A model generated the notes under the pieces. It was not told the DNA's origin, did not search any database, and saw only the letters and a program-made list of their open reading frames with translations. This document shows positions 27,442 through 35,466 of a stretch of DNA of 49,873 bases, piece after piece. The number at the start of each line of letters is the position of its first letter. Position 1 is the first letter of the stretch. The position numbers and the translations under genes were made by a program. This DNA is from K189A clade bacterium (GTDB taxonomy: Bacteria > Pseudomonadota > Gammaproteobacteria > Pseudomonadales > Azotimanducaceae). The stretch is from the NCBI GenBank assembly GCA_902631405.1, contig CACOYI010000010.1:1-49873 (forward strand), written 5' to 3'.

Positions 27442-28833
27442 ATGGAAGTTAAAGAACCAACAAGCGATAGTCGTTTCCTGATGCTGGACAAAAGGAACAT
27501 CGCCTATAAGAAAAATGCTCGCCTCTCTCTGGGAACGGTAATGAAGCACGAAGCCAACCCACTTTTTGAGGAGGATAAACTCTGGGAAAAGCGACTGGAT
27601 AATCTTTATGGGAACATCGCCTACGACTACGCGGAAAGCATGTACAAATGTTGGTATAGCCCTTTCATCGTTGCTCATGCCACGGGAGAACTGTCTCTGC
27701 ATGAGCGACTAGAAAAAACTTATGAAGGCCATCCAGAGCAGGAAATGGGCGTCTGTTATGCCACTTCACCCGATGGGATCGTCTGGAATAAGCCGAGTTT
27801 AGGACTCGTGGAATATGAGGACAACTCTGCCAACAACATTTTATCCAGAGGAATACATGGGAGTGGGATCTTTAAGGACGATCTGGAGTCCAACCCTAAA
27901 AGATTATACAAGTCTATTTCACAAGGAATGAATTCAAGCTTTTCGGCAGACGGCTTGAACTGGTCGGTACCGACTTCTCTCAGTGGGGTAGAGTCCGCGG
28001 GTGATACACACAACAATGCCTTATGGGCTCCAACTTTAGAAAAGTATGTTGGATTTACGCGCACATGGTCGAAAACTAATCGTCAAATCGTTGGGCCTGA
28101 AACAAAAACAAATCATGCATGGGAAAGAGAGATCGCCCGTATTGAAAGCCCCGACTTCGAAGACTGGTCGCAGGCAGAAGTGATCATTAGATGCGATTCG
28201 TGGGAGCAACAACCTTACGCGATGCCGGTCTTTTTTTATGGTGGAATTTATATCGGGCTTATCGCTGTGCACGACCAATTATCAGACCGCGTTTGGACTG
28301 AGCTGGCCGTAAGCGAGGACACCAAACAGTGGGAAAGGATTGAACAAGGAACGCCTCTAATTCCCTGTTCTGAAGAACCTTTAGATTATGATTATGGTTG
28401 TGTTTATGCGTGTGCCTCGCCTATCTTCCTGAATAACGAAATACGCCTGTATTACGGGGGCAGTGATTGGCTCCACTCTGGTTGGCGAAAGGGCTGTCTG
28501 GCGCTTGCAACATTGAGACCTGACGGTTTTGCAGGATACGCTCAAGAAAGACGCAATGAACCAGCCAGGATGGGTACTCAATCTTTTTTCATAAAGAAAG
28601 GGGCTATCAAGATATCGGCTGATGTAGAAAAGGATGGGCTCGTGAGCGCGAGACTTTTATCCCCAGCCGGGGATCTAATTAAAGAGGCCATATTAGATCG
28701 GTCTTGTGTTGATGCCGATCTGTTTTCCTCTCTTCCCGATAACGGAGATCAGTACCGAATCGAATTTGAGTTTCATGCTGCCAAGCTCTATTCCTTCACT
28801 ATTGAACAGGATCAGAGAAAGCGGAAGCTTTAA
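27442..28833 (+). CDS. Glycosidase-like five-bladed beta-propeller protein
   Basis: A 463-aa soluble protein. Propeller-like phrases repeat: CYATSPDGIVWNKPSLGLVEYE, NSSFSADGLNWSVPTSL, ELAVSEDTKQWERIEQGTPLIP, EIRLYYGGSDWLHSGWRKGCLALATLRPDGFAGY. The pattern (S-x-D-G-x-x-W-x-x-P) is that of GH32/GH43/GH130-like propellers. The closing beta-sandwich (GLVSARLLSPAGDLIKEAILD) is found in proteins of this group of unknown activity. No signal peptide is seen. Catalytic acids cannot be assigned by eye. A gene for a beta-fructosidase-like or intracellular glycoside phosphorylase-like enzyme is plausible. Confidence 0.7.
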   Translation: MEVKEPTSDSRFLMLDKRNIAYKKNARLSLGTVMKHEANPLFEEDKLWEKRLDNLYGNIAYDYAESMYKCWYSPFIVAHATGELSLHERLEKTYEGHPEQEMGVCYATSPDGIVWNKPSLGLVEYEDNSANNILSRGIHGSGIFKDDLESNPKRLYKSISQGMNSSFSADGLNWSVPTSLSGVESAGDTHNNALWAPTLEKYVGFTRTWSKTNRQIVGPETKTNHAWEREIARIESPDFEDWSQAEVIIRCDSWEQQPYAMPVFFYGGIYIGLIAVHDQLSDRVWTELAVSEDTKQWERIEQGTPLIPCSEEPLDYDYGCVYACASPIFLNNEIRLYYGGSDWLHSGWRKGCLALATLRPDGFAGYAQERRNEPARMGTQSFFIKKGAIKISADVEKDGLVSARLLSPAGDLIKEAILDRSCVDADLFSSLPDNGDQYRIEFEFHAAKLYSFTIEQDQRKRKL

Positions 28834-28866
28834 GAGCTTAAAACCGCTTAAACAAGGCTCTCAAAG

Positions 28867-29070
28867 TTAGCGAGAATTATCTCTGATGACAGTTCCACCA
28901 AGTTCGTCTGTCAGCTCATTATCTTCGAGTATGGTTTTCCCATTTACGATGGTTTTCTTCAGCTCTACCGCCTTTTGATTCAATCGCAGAAATTCACCAG
29001 ATAAATCTAGACCCTGCGTTGATTGCTGTTCCTCGAATCGGTCCATATCGATTACATTCACGTCTGCTTT
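28867..29070 (-). pseudogene. Remnant C-terminus of an amidohydrolase (D-aminoacylase-like)
   Basis: The frame reads K-A-D-V-N-V-I-D-M-D-R-F, then LRLNQKAVELKKTIVNGKTILEDNELTDELGGTVIR. This matches the end of amidohydrolase family 3 / N-acyl-D-amino-acid deacylases, where KADVNVID-like text enters the last strands and VNGxxILxxGxxTxxxxGxVIR closes the protein. A TAA stop directly precedes the lysine and no catalytic domain is found upstream, where another gene already ends at 29182. It is therefore a relic of about 68 codons. Confidence 0.6.
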
Positions 29071-29181
29071 TTACGCAATCATCAAAGGGCTGCTGCCACT
29101 TTGCCGGTGCACAAGAGACCGGGGCATCCCGATAAAATGTAGTCATTCGCCACGGCTCTCATCCCAATCTGAACGAAGAAA

Positions 29182-30963
29182 TCAGTAAAACGTAAATGAA
29201 CGTATCTTTTCAAAACATAACTGTTTGGCAGCCTCCCCAACAGCAGAATCGCTCCTTTCCCAGCCTGATTCCACACCTGAGGAAACACTGCATTCATTGG
29301 TTGTGTCATCGCCTGTTCTTATTACATACACTACTCGCTCTCTTGGAACACGGCTTTCGCCATACGTCGTTAAAGATAAAGCGATGAATTCATCGTCCTG
29401 AAGGAGTGCTTGCGCAGATTGAAAATTTTCTGTGTCGATAAACATGCCTCGTAAACTTGAAAAGGTAGCTGAATAATCTACTTTTGATCGGTCATTCCCT
29501 AAAAAAACCAGCGGCGGATCCGAGAAGAGGTTGCTTTGATCGGCGAGACTGTACTGAACTCCAAATATCTCCTCGCTGTTGCCTCGCTCATTAACTCGGT
29601 TATGCCAAATATTTTTTCTATCGTTGTAAGTAAACAAAAAAGGTGTCTCGTAAGTTGAGCAATCACTCGGATACTGATATCCGATGTTGTGATTTATTTG
29701 TTCCTGCACCTCCGCAAGATCAGGACAACCCGCTCCAGAACAATCTGTTACCTCGTCATAAATTAGCATGGCTTGATAAAAGCATTCCGTAGAATTCGCC
29801 GAGCGCGTTTTTTCTTCCCGATACGTGGAAGTAACCTTTATATTTGGAATTAAGGAAACGTTTTCGTGACCACCATAGCTTAAATAAGACTCTAACTGCG
29901 CCAAAATGTTTTCATAAGTTGGCTCATAAGATTGACAAACCCCTAGACCTTGAGAAGTCGAACAGCTTCGATCTGCAATTTTCCCATCCTGAAGAACTTT
30001 TAGTCCTTGAGTCTGGAGATTATTTGATACTGCCCACCCATTCGCGTCCTCTAAGCCCGTGAAACCGATTCCGACTGACATTTCGACAAATCCGAGGCTT
30101 TCGGTATCGATACCGAATAGCTGTTCACTGGAGCTTTGTGAGAGCCCAACGAACGGCTCATATCCGTCTGGTAGATCCGAACCGAAATGATCTCGTAAGG
30201 CCGCTCTGACAGACTCGGCTGCCTTCAGAAAACTCACGATTTTTTCCGCTTTCGCTCGTCTCTCCGTGTTATTTGAAGCAATGTAGTCCTCGTATAGATC
30301 TTCGAGAGTAACCCCGTATTTACTCTCGAGGTCTTGAACAAAAATGTTAATGCTCTCGGCAACCGCATCGGAAACCGATGTTGCGGTTTCTCCACAACCC
30401 TCACTTAATAAGATCGAATCCACACCCAATTGATCTTTCGCCTCACGAACGAAGTCAACAAAGAGACCTGTGAATGGAGAAATATTAATTAATCCAGAGC
30501 TAGATCCTCCGTAAGGTACGTAGTACATTGTGAATGCCTCCGTTACCTCACCAAGATCGGCATCAATCGCGCCCACAGGGACTTCAGCAATTTGAATACG
30601 GTTACGGGCACAAGCGAAGCTAACGTCTGTTATCGCATCAAATTCTCCATTGGTATAAGGGAATTCATAGTCCCCGTCACCATTATCGACCGCTGAGGGC
30701 TCCCCTTTATCTTGCTGCAGGTTCCAGTTGAAATCTATGTATACATTTGCCCCCTGAATATAACCATCGATTACTTTTGCGCTGATTAGGGGATCATCGC
30801 TCGTGCTTCCAGATGAAGTGGCGCTAGTATTTGAGGATCCAGAATTTGAGGAGAGGTTTTGCGTAGCGCCCCCGGAGGAACCGCCGCCTCCGCATGAGAA
30901 AACCCCAACTAGTAAAAAAAAACCAGAAATTAGTCTTCCAAAAGTTCTCAACTTGCCTCCCAC
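29182..30963 (-). CDS. Lipoprotein of unknown function, 593 aa
   Basis: The N-terminus shows a basic n-region, a hydrophobic core and FLLVGVFSC lipobox. GGGGSSGG and a Ser-rich linker follow. The mature part begins ISAKVIDGYIQGANVYIDFNWNLQQDKGEP, resembling the short domain that opens many marine lipoproteins and precedes a globular region. Further on, several Cys-containing segments (CARNRIQ, EGCGETATS, DCSGAGCPD) may form disulfides. No catalytic motif is visible. The frame opens at GTG 30963. TTG at 30951 has GGGAGG just upstream and is an alternative start. The gene may belong to a surface protein involved in substrate binding. Confidence 0.75.
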   Translation of the reverse strand: MGGKLRTFGRLISGFFLLVGVFSCGGGGSSGGATQNLSSNSGSSNTSATSSGSTSDDPLISAKVIDGYIQGANVYIDFNWNLQQDKGEPSAVDNGDGDYEFPYTNGEFDAITDVSFACARNRIQIAEVPVGAIDADLGEVTEAFTMYYVPYGGSSSGLINISPFTGLFVDFVREAKDQLGVDSILLSEGCGETATSVSDAVAESINIFVQDLESKYGVTLEDLYEDYIASNNTERRAKAEKIVSFLKAAESVRAALRDHFGSDLPDGYEPFVGLSQSSSEQLFGIDTESLGFVEMSVGIGFTGLEDANGWAVSNNLQTQGLKVLQDGKIADRSCSTSQGLGVCQSYEPTYENILAQLESYLSYGGHENVSLIPNIKVTSTYREEKTRSANSTECFYQAMLIYDEVTDCSGAGCPDLAEVQEQINHNIGYQYPSDCSTYETPFLFTYNDRKNIWHNRVNERGNSEEIFGVQYSLADQSNLFSDPPLVFLGNDRSKVDYSATFSSLRGMFIDTENFQSAQALLQDDEFIALSLTTYGESRVPRERVVYVIRTGDDTTNECSVSSGVESGWERSDSAVGEAAKQLCFEKIRSFTFY

Positions 30964-31220
30964 CTACGTCAAATCCCCTGTTTTAAGTCCATCTTGAACG
31001 GCTACCATTCAATCATTCATCTAAAGCTCTTCAAAAGCGAAAGTTCCATTTATTTTTCTAATGGCGACTCGCTACTCGCTGGTTCTGTCAATTGTACAAA
31101 ACTATCATGAAAGCTATTGTGGCTTATTTTACGACAATACTTTTACTACCTTTTCACTGATTAATTAACCGGTACACGACACTATCTGACCTTGATTTTA
31201 ACTCACATCCGAGATCCCAA
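30964..31220. other. Noncoding interval between divergent lipoprotein and PNPOx-like gene
   Basis: This AT-rich 257-nt stretch separates divergent genes and should hold both promoters. It includes TTAATTAA near 31160, a palindromic 8-mer, but I cannot assign a specific operator, RNA gene or hairpin with confidence. Confidence 0.4.
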
Positions 31221-31787
31221 ATGAGTGACTATTTTTGGTTTGACGCCCTTAAGCATTCCATTCGCAAAAACAAAAGAACGAGGGAAAATCGGTATTTCCA
31301 GTTGGCTACACTTTCATAAGATGGATCTCCGTCTAATAGAACAGTTGTTTTTCGCGGATTCGTTGACGGCTCAGTTTCTATAAAAGCTATCACCGATACG
31401 CGGAGCAATAAGTTTGCGGAGATCGAATCCTACGCTTTGTGCGAGGTTTGTTGGTATTTCAGCATTACTAGAGAACAATTCAGAATAAAAGCAGCGGCAG
31501 CAATCGATCATCAAGGCAGCTCCCAAGAGAGACTTAATGTCTGGTCAGAGCTTAGTGCGTCTGCAAGAGAACAATTTTTCTGGGGTGCCCCAGGGGAGCC
31601 CCTTCTCTCTCGAGATGTTCATCAATGCATTCCTCTCCAACACATACAGGAGCCCCCCGCCTCGTTCGCCTTACTAGTTCTGTCCCCTATCTCCGTTGAT
31701 CATCTGACCCTAAAAGGCACGCCACAGACCCGATGGTATTCGAATAAATCGGAAGATGGTTGGTCCACAGTCGCAGTAAATCCGTGA
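31221..31787 (+). pseudogene. PNPOx-like FMN-binding protein split by an in-frame TAA
   Basis: Reading from ATG 31221 gives MSDYFWFDALKHSIRKNKRT, then FQLATLS, a TAA at 31317-31319, then DGSPSNRTVVFRGFVDGS and on through VCWYFSITREQFRIK, LNVWSELSASAREQFFW and GAPGEPL to a normal end. The whole matches Alr4036/PNPOx-like flavin-binding split-barrel proteins, in which LATxxxDGxPxxRTVVFRGF is a continuous FMN-binding segment. The TAA therefore replaces a single residue in the middle of a conserved block. The frame before and after is unchanged and shows no other stop. The simplest view is a recent nonsense mutation or a sequencing error. The intact 3' end overlaps the next gene by GTGA. Confidence 0.8.
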
Positions 31788-32809
31788 TAACGAATAAAGG
31801 TACTAGTTCGAATTGGCTAAGCGTCCGCGAGGAAGGGCTCTACATAAGACCGGCAGATGCATTTGTCGACCCGGTAAGGCCTGTAAAGAACGCTATTGTT
31901 ACTCACGCGCATTCTGATCACGCCAGGGCTGGCCATGGAAATGTATACGCGACGCCAGAAACCATGGCGATTATGAAATGTCGATACGGTAATAAGTTCA
32001 CTGAAAATGGCATAGAAACCAATCTCAGGCGTCACGTAGAGCTACCCGGGGGAGTTGTCATGACTCTACTTCCGGCGGGACATATTCTTGGAAGCGCTCA
32101 GATTAATCTCACCTATAAAAACGAGGTGGTTACTATTTCGGGTGATTTTAAGCGAACCCCAGATCCCACATGTGAATCATTCGAGGTGAGGAAAAGCGAT
32201 ATCTTTATAACTGAAGCAACATTCGCGCTTCCGGTTTTTAACCATCCGCCTATCGAGGCAGAGCTTAGGCGCTTAATTGAATCACTGAAGGAGTTTCCAG
32301 ACCGCTGTCATCTCATAGGGGTCTATGCACTGGGCAAATGTCAGCGAGTAATGTCAACACTCAGAAGTATGGGTTACGAGGACACGATCTATCTTCACGG
32401 AGCCCAAGTGAAATTGGTTGAGCTGTACGAGGATTTAGGTGTCAATCTAGGGAAATGGCGAAGAGTCTCAGAACTGGCCGATTTAAGTTGTTTGTCGGGG
32501 AAAATAGTCCTCGCTCCCCCCTCAGCATTATCCGACAGGTGGTCACAAAAATTACCTAACGTCATGGCGTGCATGGCCTCTGGATGGATGCAGATAAGGG
32601 CACGAGCAAAACAAAAACGCGCAGAGTTACCCCTTGTTATTTCAGACCATGCAGACTGGGCTCAATTGATCGAAACCATCGAACAAGTTAACCCCAGCCA
32701 ACTTTGGGTTACTCACGGCCGAGAGGAGGCTTTGGTGCATAAAGCCAAACAACTCGGTATAGATGCAATGGCATTAAATCTCCTCGGTTACGAGGATGAC
32801 GCAGATTAA
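31784..32809 (+). CDS. Ligase-associated DNA exonuclease (metallo-beta-lactamase fold)
   Basis: A 341-aa protein of the MBL/beta-CASP-like family that accompanies the bacterial ATP-dependent ligase. The HxHxDH motif is in IVTHAHSDHARAGH. Further ligands appear in LPAGHILGSAQI, SGDFKRTPDPTCE, VISDHADW and the final WVTHGREEAL. Related proteins act as 3'-end DNA exonucleases in repair. The frame opens upstream at 31760. The GTG at 31784 overlaps the preceding stop by GTGA, which makes coupling likely and gives a sensible N-terminus. The ligase starts 2 nt after its stop, so the two form an operon. Confidence 0.92.
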   Translation: MITNKGTSSNWLSVREEGLYIRPADAFVDPVRPVKNAIVTHAHSDHARAGHGNVYATPETMAIMKCRYGNKFTENGIETNLRRHVELPGGVVMTLLPAGHILGSAQINLTYKNEVVTISGDFKRTPDPTCESFEVRKSDIFITEATFALPVFNHPPIEAELRRLIESLKEFPDRCHLIGVYALGKCQRVMSTLRSMGYEDTIYLHGAQVKLVELYEDLGVNLGKWRRVSELADLSCLSGKIVLAPPSALSDRWSQKLPNVMACMASGWMQIRARAKQKRAELPLVISDHADWAQLIETIEQVNPSQLWVTHGREEALVHKAKQLGIDAMALNLLGYEDDAD

Positions 32810-32811
32810 AC

Positions 32812-34398
32812 ATGATTGAATTCGCTGAACTGGTTCACAGACTTTTTTTTACCTCTGGTAGCCTAGCAAAAGCCAGAATCTTGAGGTCGTATATCGAAAA
32901 GACGGAAGATCCAGATCGAGGTTGGGCCATAGCCATATTGGCTGGAAAATTGGACCTAGTGCTCTTTAAACGAAGCCTCATCAATCGCCTCATTAAATCA
33001 CGAATAGATCCGTACTTGTTCGATCTCTGCTACGACTATGTCGGAGAGCTCAGCGAAACAGTAGCTCTTCTATGGCCAACGCCGAACACCGAAACAAAAT
33101 TCGAACTACCATCACTGACGCGTATTTTAGCAACGCTCGAATCGTGCTCGAAATCTGAGATTGAACAATATGTCGGCAACCTCCTAGATCAAATGAGTCC
33201 TCAACAAAGATGGGCCTTTATAAAAATAGGAACAGGGGGTCTACGGGTTGGAATGTCTGCGCGTTCTGTAAAACGCGTTCTAGCGGAATTTGGTGATGTA
33301 GACTTGGACGACATAGAACAACTTTGGCACGCCATCGAGCCCCCTTACGAAGAGCTTTTCTTATGGTTATCCGGTGAAGCTGAAAAACCGGACATCAGTG
33401 GGAAGCTCTCCTTTACGCCATTGATGTTAGCACATCCGGTTGACCTTAAATCGCTCGATTTCATAAATCCCAAGGAATGGTTCGCTGAATGGAAATATGA
33501 TGGCATAAGGGTCCAACTTGTGACGTCAAACGACGAATCAGCGATCTTTAGTCGATCTGGGGAAAATATAACCGGTAGCTTCCCTGAACTTTCAAAAGAA
33601 ATTACCAGAGAGTCGGTGTTAGATGGCGAGCTAGTTGTCATGCGCGACAAAGAAATTGGCTCTTTCAACGATTTGCAAAAACGCCTGAATAAAAAAAGGC
33701 CGACAAAAAAAGACATAATTAGCTATCCAACTGCTGTAATTGTTTATGACGTCCTTTCCTGTCGAGGGGAATCCTATAGAAAGAAAACGCTTGAGGAACG
33801 TCGATCTCTTTTGGAGTCATTTTTCAAAAAAGGAGCTATGTCGGATAAGTTGTTTCTTTCCCCGACGCTCTCTTTCACAAATTCTAAAGACCTCCAGCGA
33901 ATTGTTGAGAATCTAACAGAGAATCGGGAAAACCAATTCGAAGGTTTAATGATCAAGAAAAAAGCCAGCGAATATGTTTCAGGCAGACCCAAAGGAGAAT
34001 GGTTTAAGTGGAAAAAAGAACCTCATCTTGTGGACGCCGTTTTAATGTATGCTCAGCGCGGTCACGGAAAACGATCGTCATTTTACTCAGATTACACCTT
34101 TGGTTTATGGGATGAGGACAATCTGCTACCGATTGGAAAAGCCTACTTTGGTTTCACGGACGAGGAACTTGCTCTACTTGATAAATGGGTTCGAAATAAC
34201 ACCGTTGAGAGATTTGGCCCAGTAAGGGGTGTTGAGCCAGGTCTAGTCCTCGAAATAGCATTCGATTCAGTACACATCTCGAACAGGCACAAGAGCGGGG
34301 TGGCTCTGCGTTTTCCAAGAGTGAACAGAATAAGATGGGACAAGTCTGCAGACTATGCTGACCATATTGGCATGCTTAAAGGCTTAATCGTCAACTAA
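32812..34398 (+). CDS. ATP-dependent DNA ligase (exonuclease-linked bacterial type)
   Basis: A 528-aa ATP-dependent ligase of the bacterial PP_1105-like class, with a long helical N-terminal DNA-binding domain. The AMP-acceptor motif is in EWKYDGIRVQL with Lys228. Motif III is represented by VLDGELVVM, motif IV by FEGLMIKKKASEY, motif V by WFKWKKEP and the OB domain by RFGPVRGVEPGLVLEIAFDSVH. It seals nicks in DNA, probably in repair, after end processing by the adjacent exonuclease. The helicase and phosphoesterase often seen with this pair are absent here. It ends tail-to-tail with the next minus-strand gene, 46 nt apart. Confidence 0.95.
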   Translation: MIEFAELVHRLFFTSGSLAKARILRSYIEKTEDPDRGWAIAILAGKLDLVLFKRSLINRLIKSRIDPYLFDLCYDYVGELSETVALLWPTPNTETKFELPSLTRILATLESCSKSEIEQYVGNLLDQMSPQQRWAFIKIGTGGLRVGMSARSVKRVLAEFGDVDLDDIEQLWHAIEPPYEELFLWLSGEAEKPDISGKLSFTPLMLAHPVDLKSLDFINPKEWFAEWKYDGIRVQLVTSNDESAIFSRSGENITGSFPELSKEITRESVLDGELVVMRDKEIGSFNDLQKRLNKKRPTKKDIISYPTAVIVYDVLSCRGESYRKKTLEERRSLLESFFKKGAMSDKLFLSPTLSFTNSKDLQRIVENLTENRENQFEGLMIKKKASEYVSGRPKGEWFKWKKEPHLVDAVLMYAQRGHGKRSSFYSDYTFGLWDEDNLLPIGKAYFGFTDEELALLDKWVRNNTVERFGPVRGVEPGLVLEIAFDSVHISNRHKSGVALRFPRVNRIRWDKSADYADHIGMLKGLIVN

Positions 34399-34444
34399 TT
34401 ATGGTGCACGATCTCTGACTTTACGTCAGCCATTTAAGATCGCT

Positions 34445-35281
34445 CTAGGTCTGCTCTAGCCGCTGTTTCTCAATCCTTCTTAAGCGCCAATCCACAAACA
34501 ACTCTATTAGACGGCGACGGAAATTAAAGTTTATAGCTCTACTTTTTAAGATTTCATTCACTAATTTATCAAGGCCACTAATTTTGAAAGCGTCTGTGTA
34601 AGTGGCAATGAGACCTCGTCTTTTAATCCGATCATGGTACGCGTCTCTTAATGACGCCTTAAGCATCACTCGTCCGGACTTTTCGTCGACGTTAAGCTGT
34701 CTCCAATCCCTTGACATGAAATATTCCGACGTCCTTCGGAATGTCAAAAACGGTGCGCAGATTACCTTTCCGAATTCATCTTCTAATCTTTGAAGCGTCG
34801 TTGGCGTTGGGTCGGACGCAAGATAATCAAGACGCGTGGAGTGGAATCGTGCTGGATTTGCCCTATGTTCTTTTTGGTAAATTTTAGATAAACCACCAAT
34901 CGCGTCTAACCCGGCTCCACAAAGCAGATAGTCTTCGCTCACCTCGGATAAACATTCCATCATGGCGTAGTAAAAGGCTAAGTCACGTTTTTGCGTGACT
35001 TCAATAGCGCCAAGAAGCTTCTTTATCTGGCTGATGAAATGCTTTGTCCGAATATCTACTTTGCGGATCGACCACTCCATAAGATCGGCAACCTTCTCGG
35101 CATTTTTGACGTACTCACTCGTATCTCCGTCAATCGTGAACACGTAAAGAACGATATTGTATTTAACCTGGGAGGCTGATGATGCCAATAGAAATGAATC
35201 TAAGTCACCAAGGTAAAAAACACCGACACTGTCGGTTTTGATATGTTCCACCAGGTCTTTTTCTAGAATGCATGACAACAT
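34445..35281 (-). CDS. Stand-alone asparagine-synthase-C-like protein with altered PP-loop
   Basis: A 278-aa protein that recalls the C-terminal synthetase half of asparagine synthase (ATP-pyrophosphatase fold) without the N-terminal glutaminase. The expected SGGLDS loop is replaced by YLGDLDSFLLAS (about residues 23-34), retaining D-S but losing the first Ser-Gly-Gly pattern. LLCGAGLDAIGGLSKIY (about 118-134) matches the G-x-G-A-D-E-L-F-G-G-Y region with changed acidic residues. K-A-S-L-R-D-A-Y mirrors the K-x-x-L-R motif near the end. It may be catalytically weak, or use another acceptor, or be a degenerate relic. The start ATG has no good ribosome site. It lies downstream of a terminator, so it should have its own promoter. 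Confidence 0.6.
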   Translation of the reverse strand: MLSCILEKDLVEHIKTDSVGVFYLGDLDSFLLASSASQVKYNIVLYVFTIDGDTSEYVKNAEKVADLMEWSIRKVDIRTKHFISQIKKLLGAIEVTQKRDLAFYYAMMECLSEVSEDYLLCGAGLDAIGGLSKIYQKEHRANPARFHSTRLDYLASDPTPTTLQRLEDEFGKVICAPFLTFRRTSEYFMSRDWRQLNVDEKSGRVMLKASLRDAYHDRIKRRGLIATYTDAFKISGLDKLVNEILKSRAINFNFRRRLIELFVDWRLRRIEKQRLEQT

Positions 35282-35417
35282 ATGGCCATGGAAACTTGTC
35301 AGCCGAGAAATTTCGGTGAATTCTCAAGAATCAAATGAACTTTCTTGGTAGTTGTCACCAGAAATATTTCGGGTCCTTACCCGAGTCTTTTTAATTCATT
35401 AGTTGAAAGTAAAAAAA

Positions 35418-35440
35418 AGCGCCGTAAAACGGCGCTTTTT
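35418..35440 (-). terminator. Intrinsic terminator of the second TonB receptor
   Basis: GCGCCG (35419-35424), TAAAA loop and CGGCGC (35430-35435), flanked by A8 and T5. On the minus strand it begins about 30 nt after the receptor stop and is followed by a U-run, so it ends that transcript. The sequence would also stop rightward transcription. Confidence 0.9.
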
Positions 35441-35466
35441 CTTGGTATCAGATTAATGCTACAACA

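Noticed and set aside
29082-29309. Minus-strand ORF of 75 aa
   Set aside because: It overlaps the end of the 593-aa lipoprotein gene in another frame and shows no protein-like conservation.
31317-31319. TAA as another recoded codon
   Set aside because: TAA is not used for Sec or Pyl. A nonsense mutation or error is more likely.
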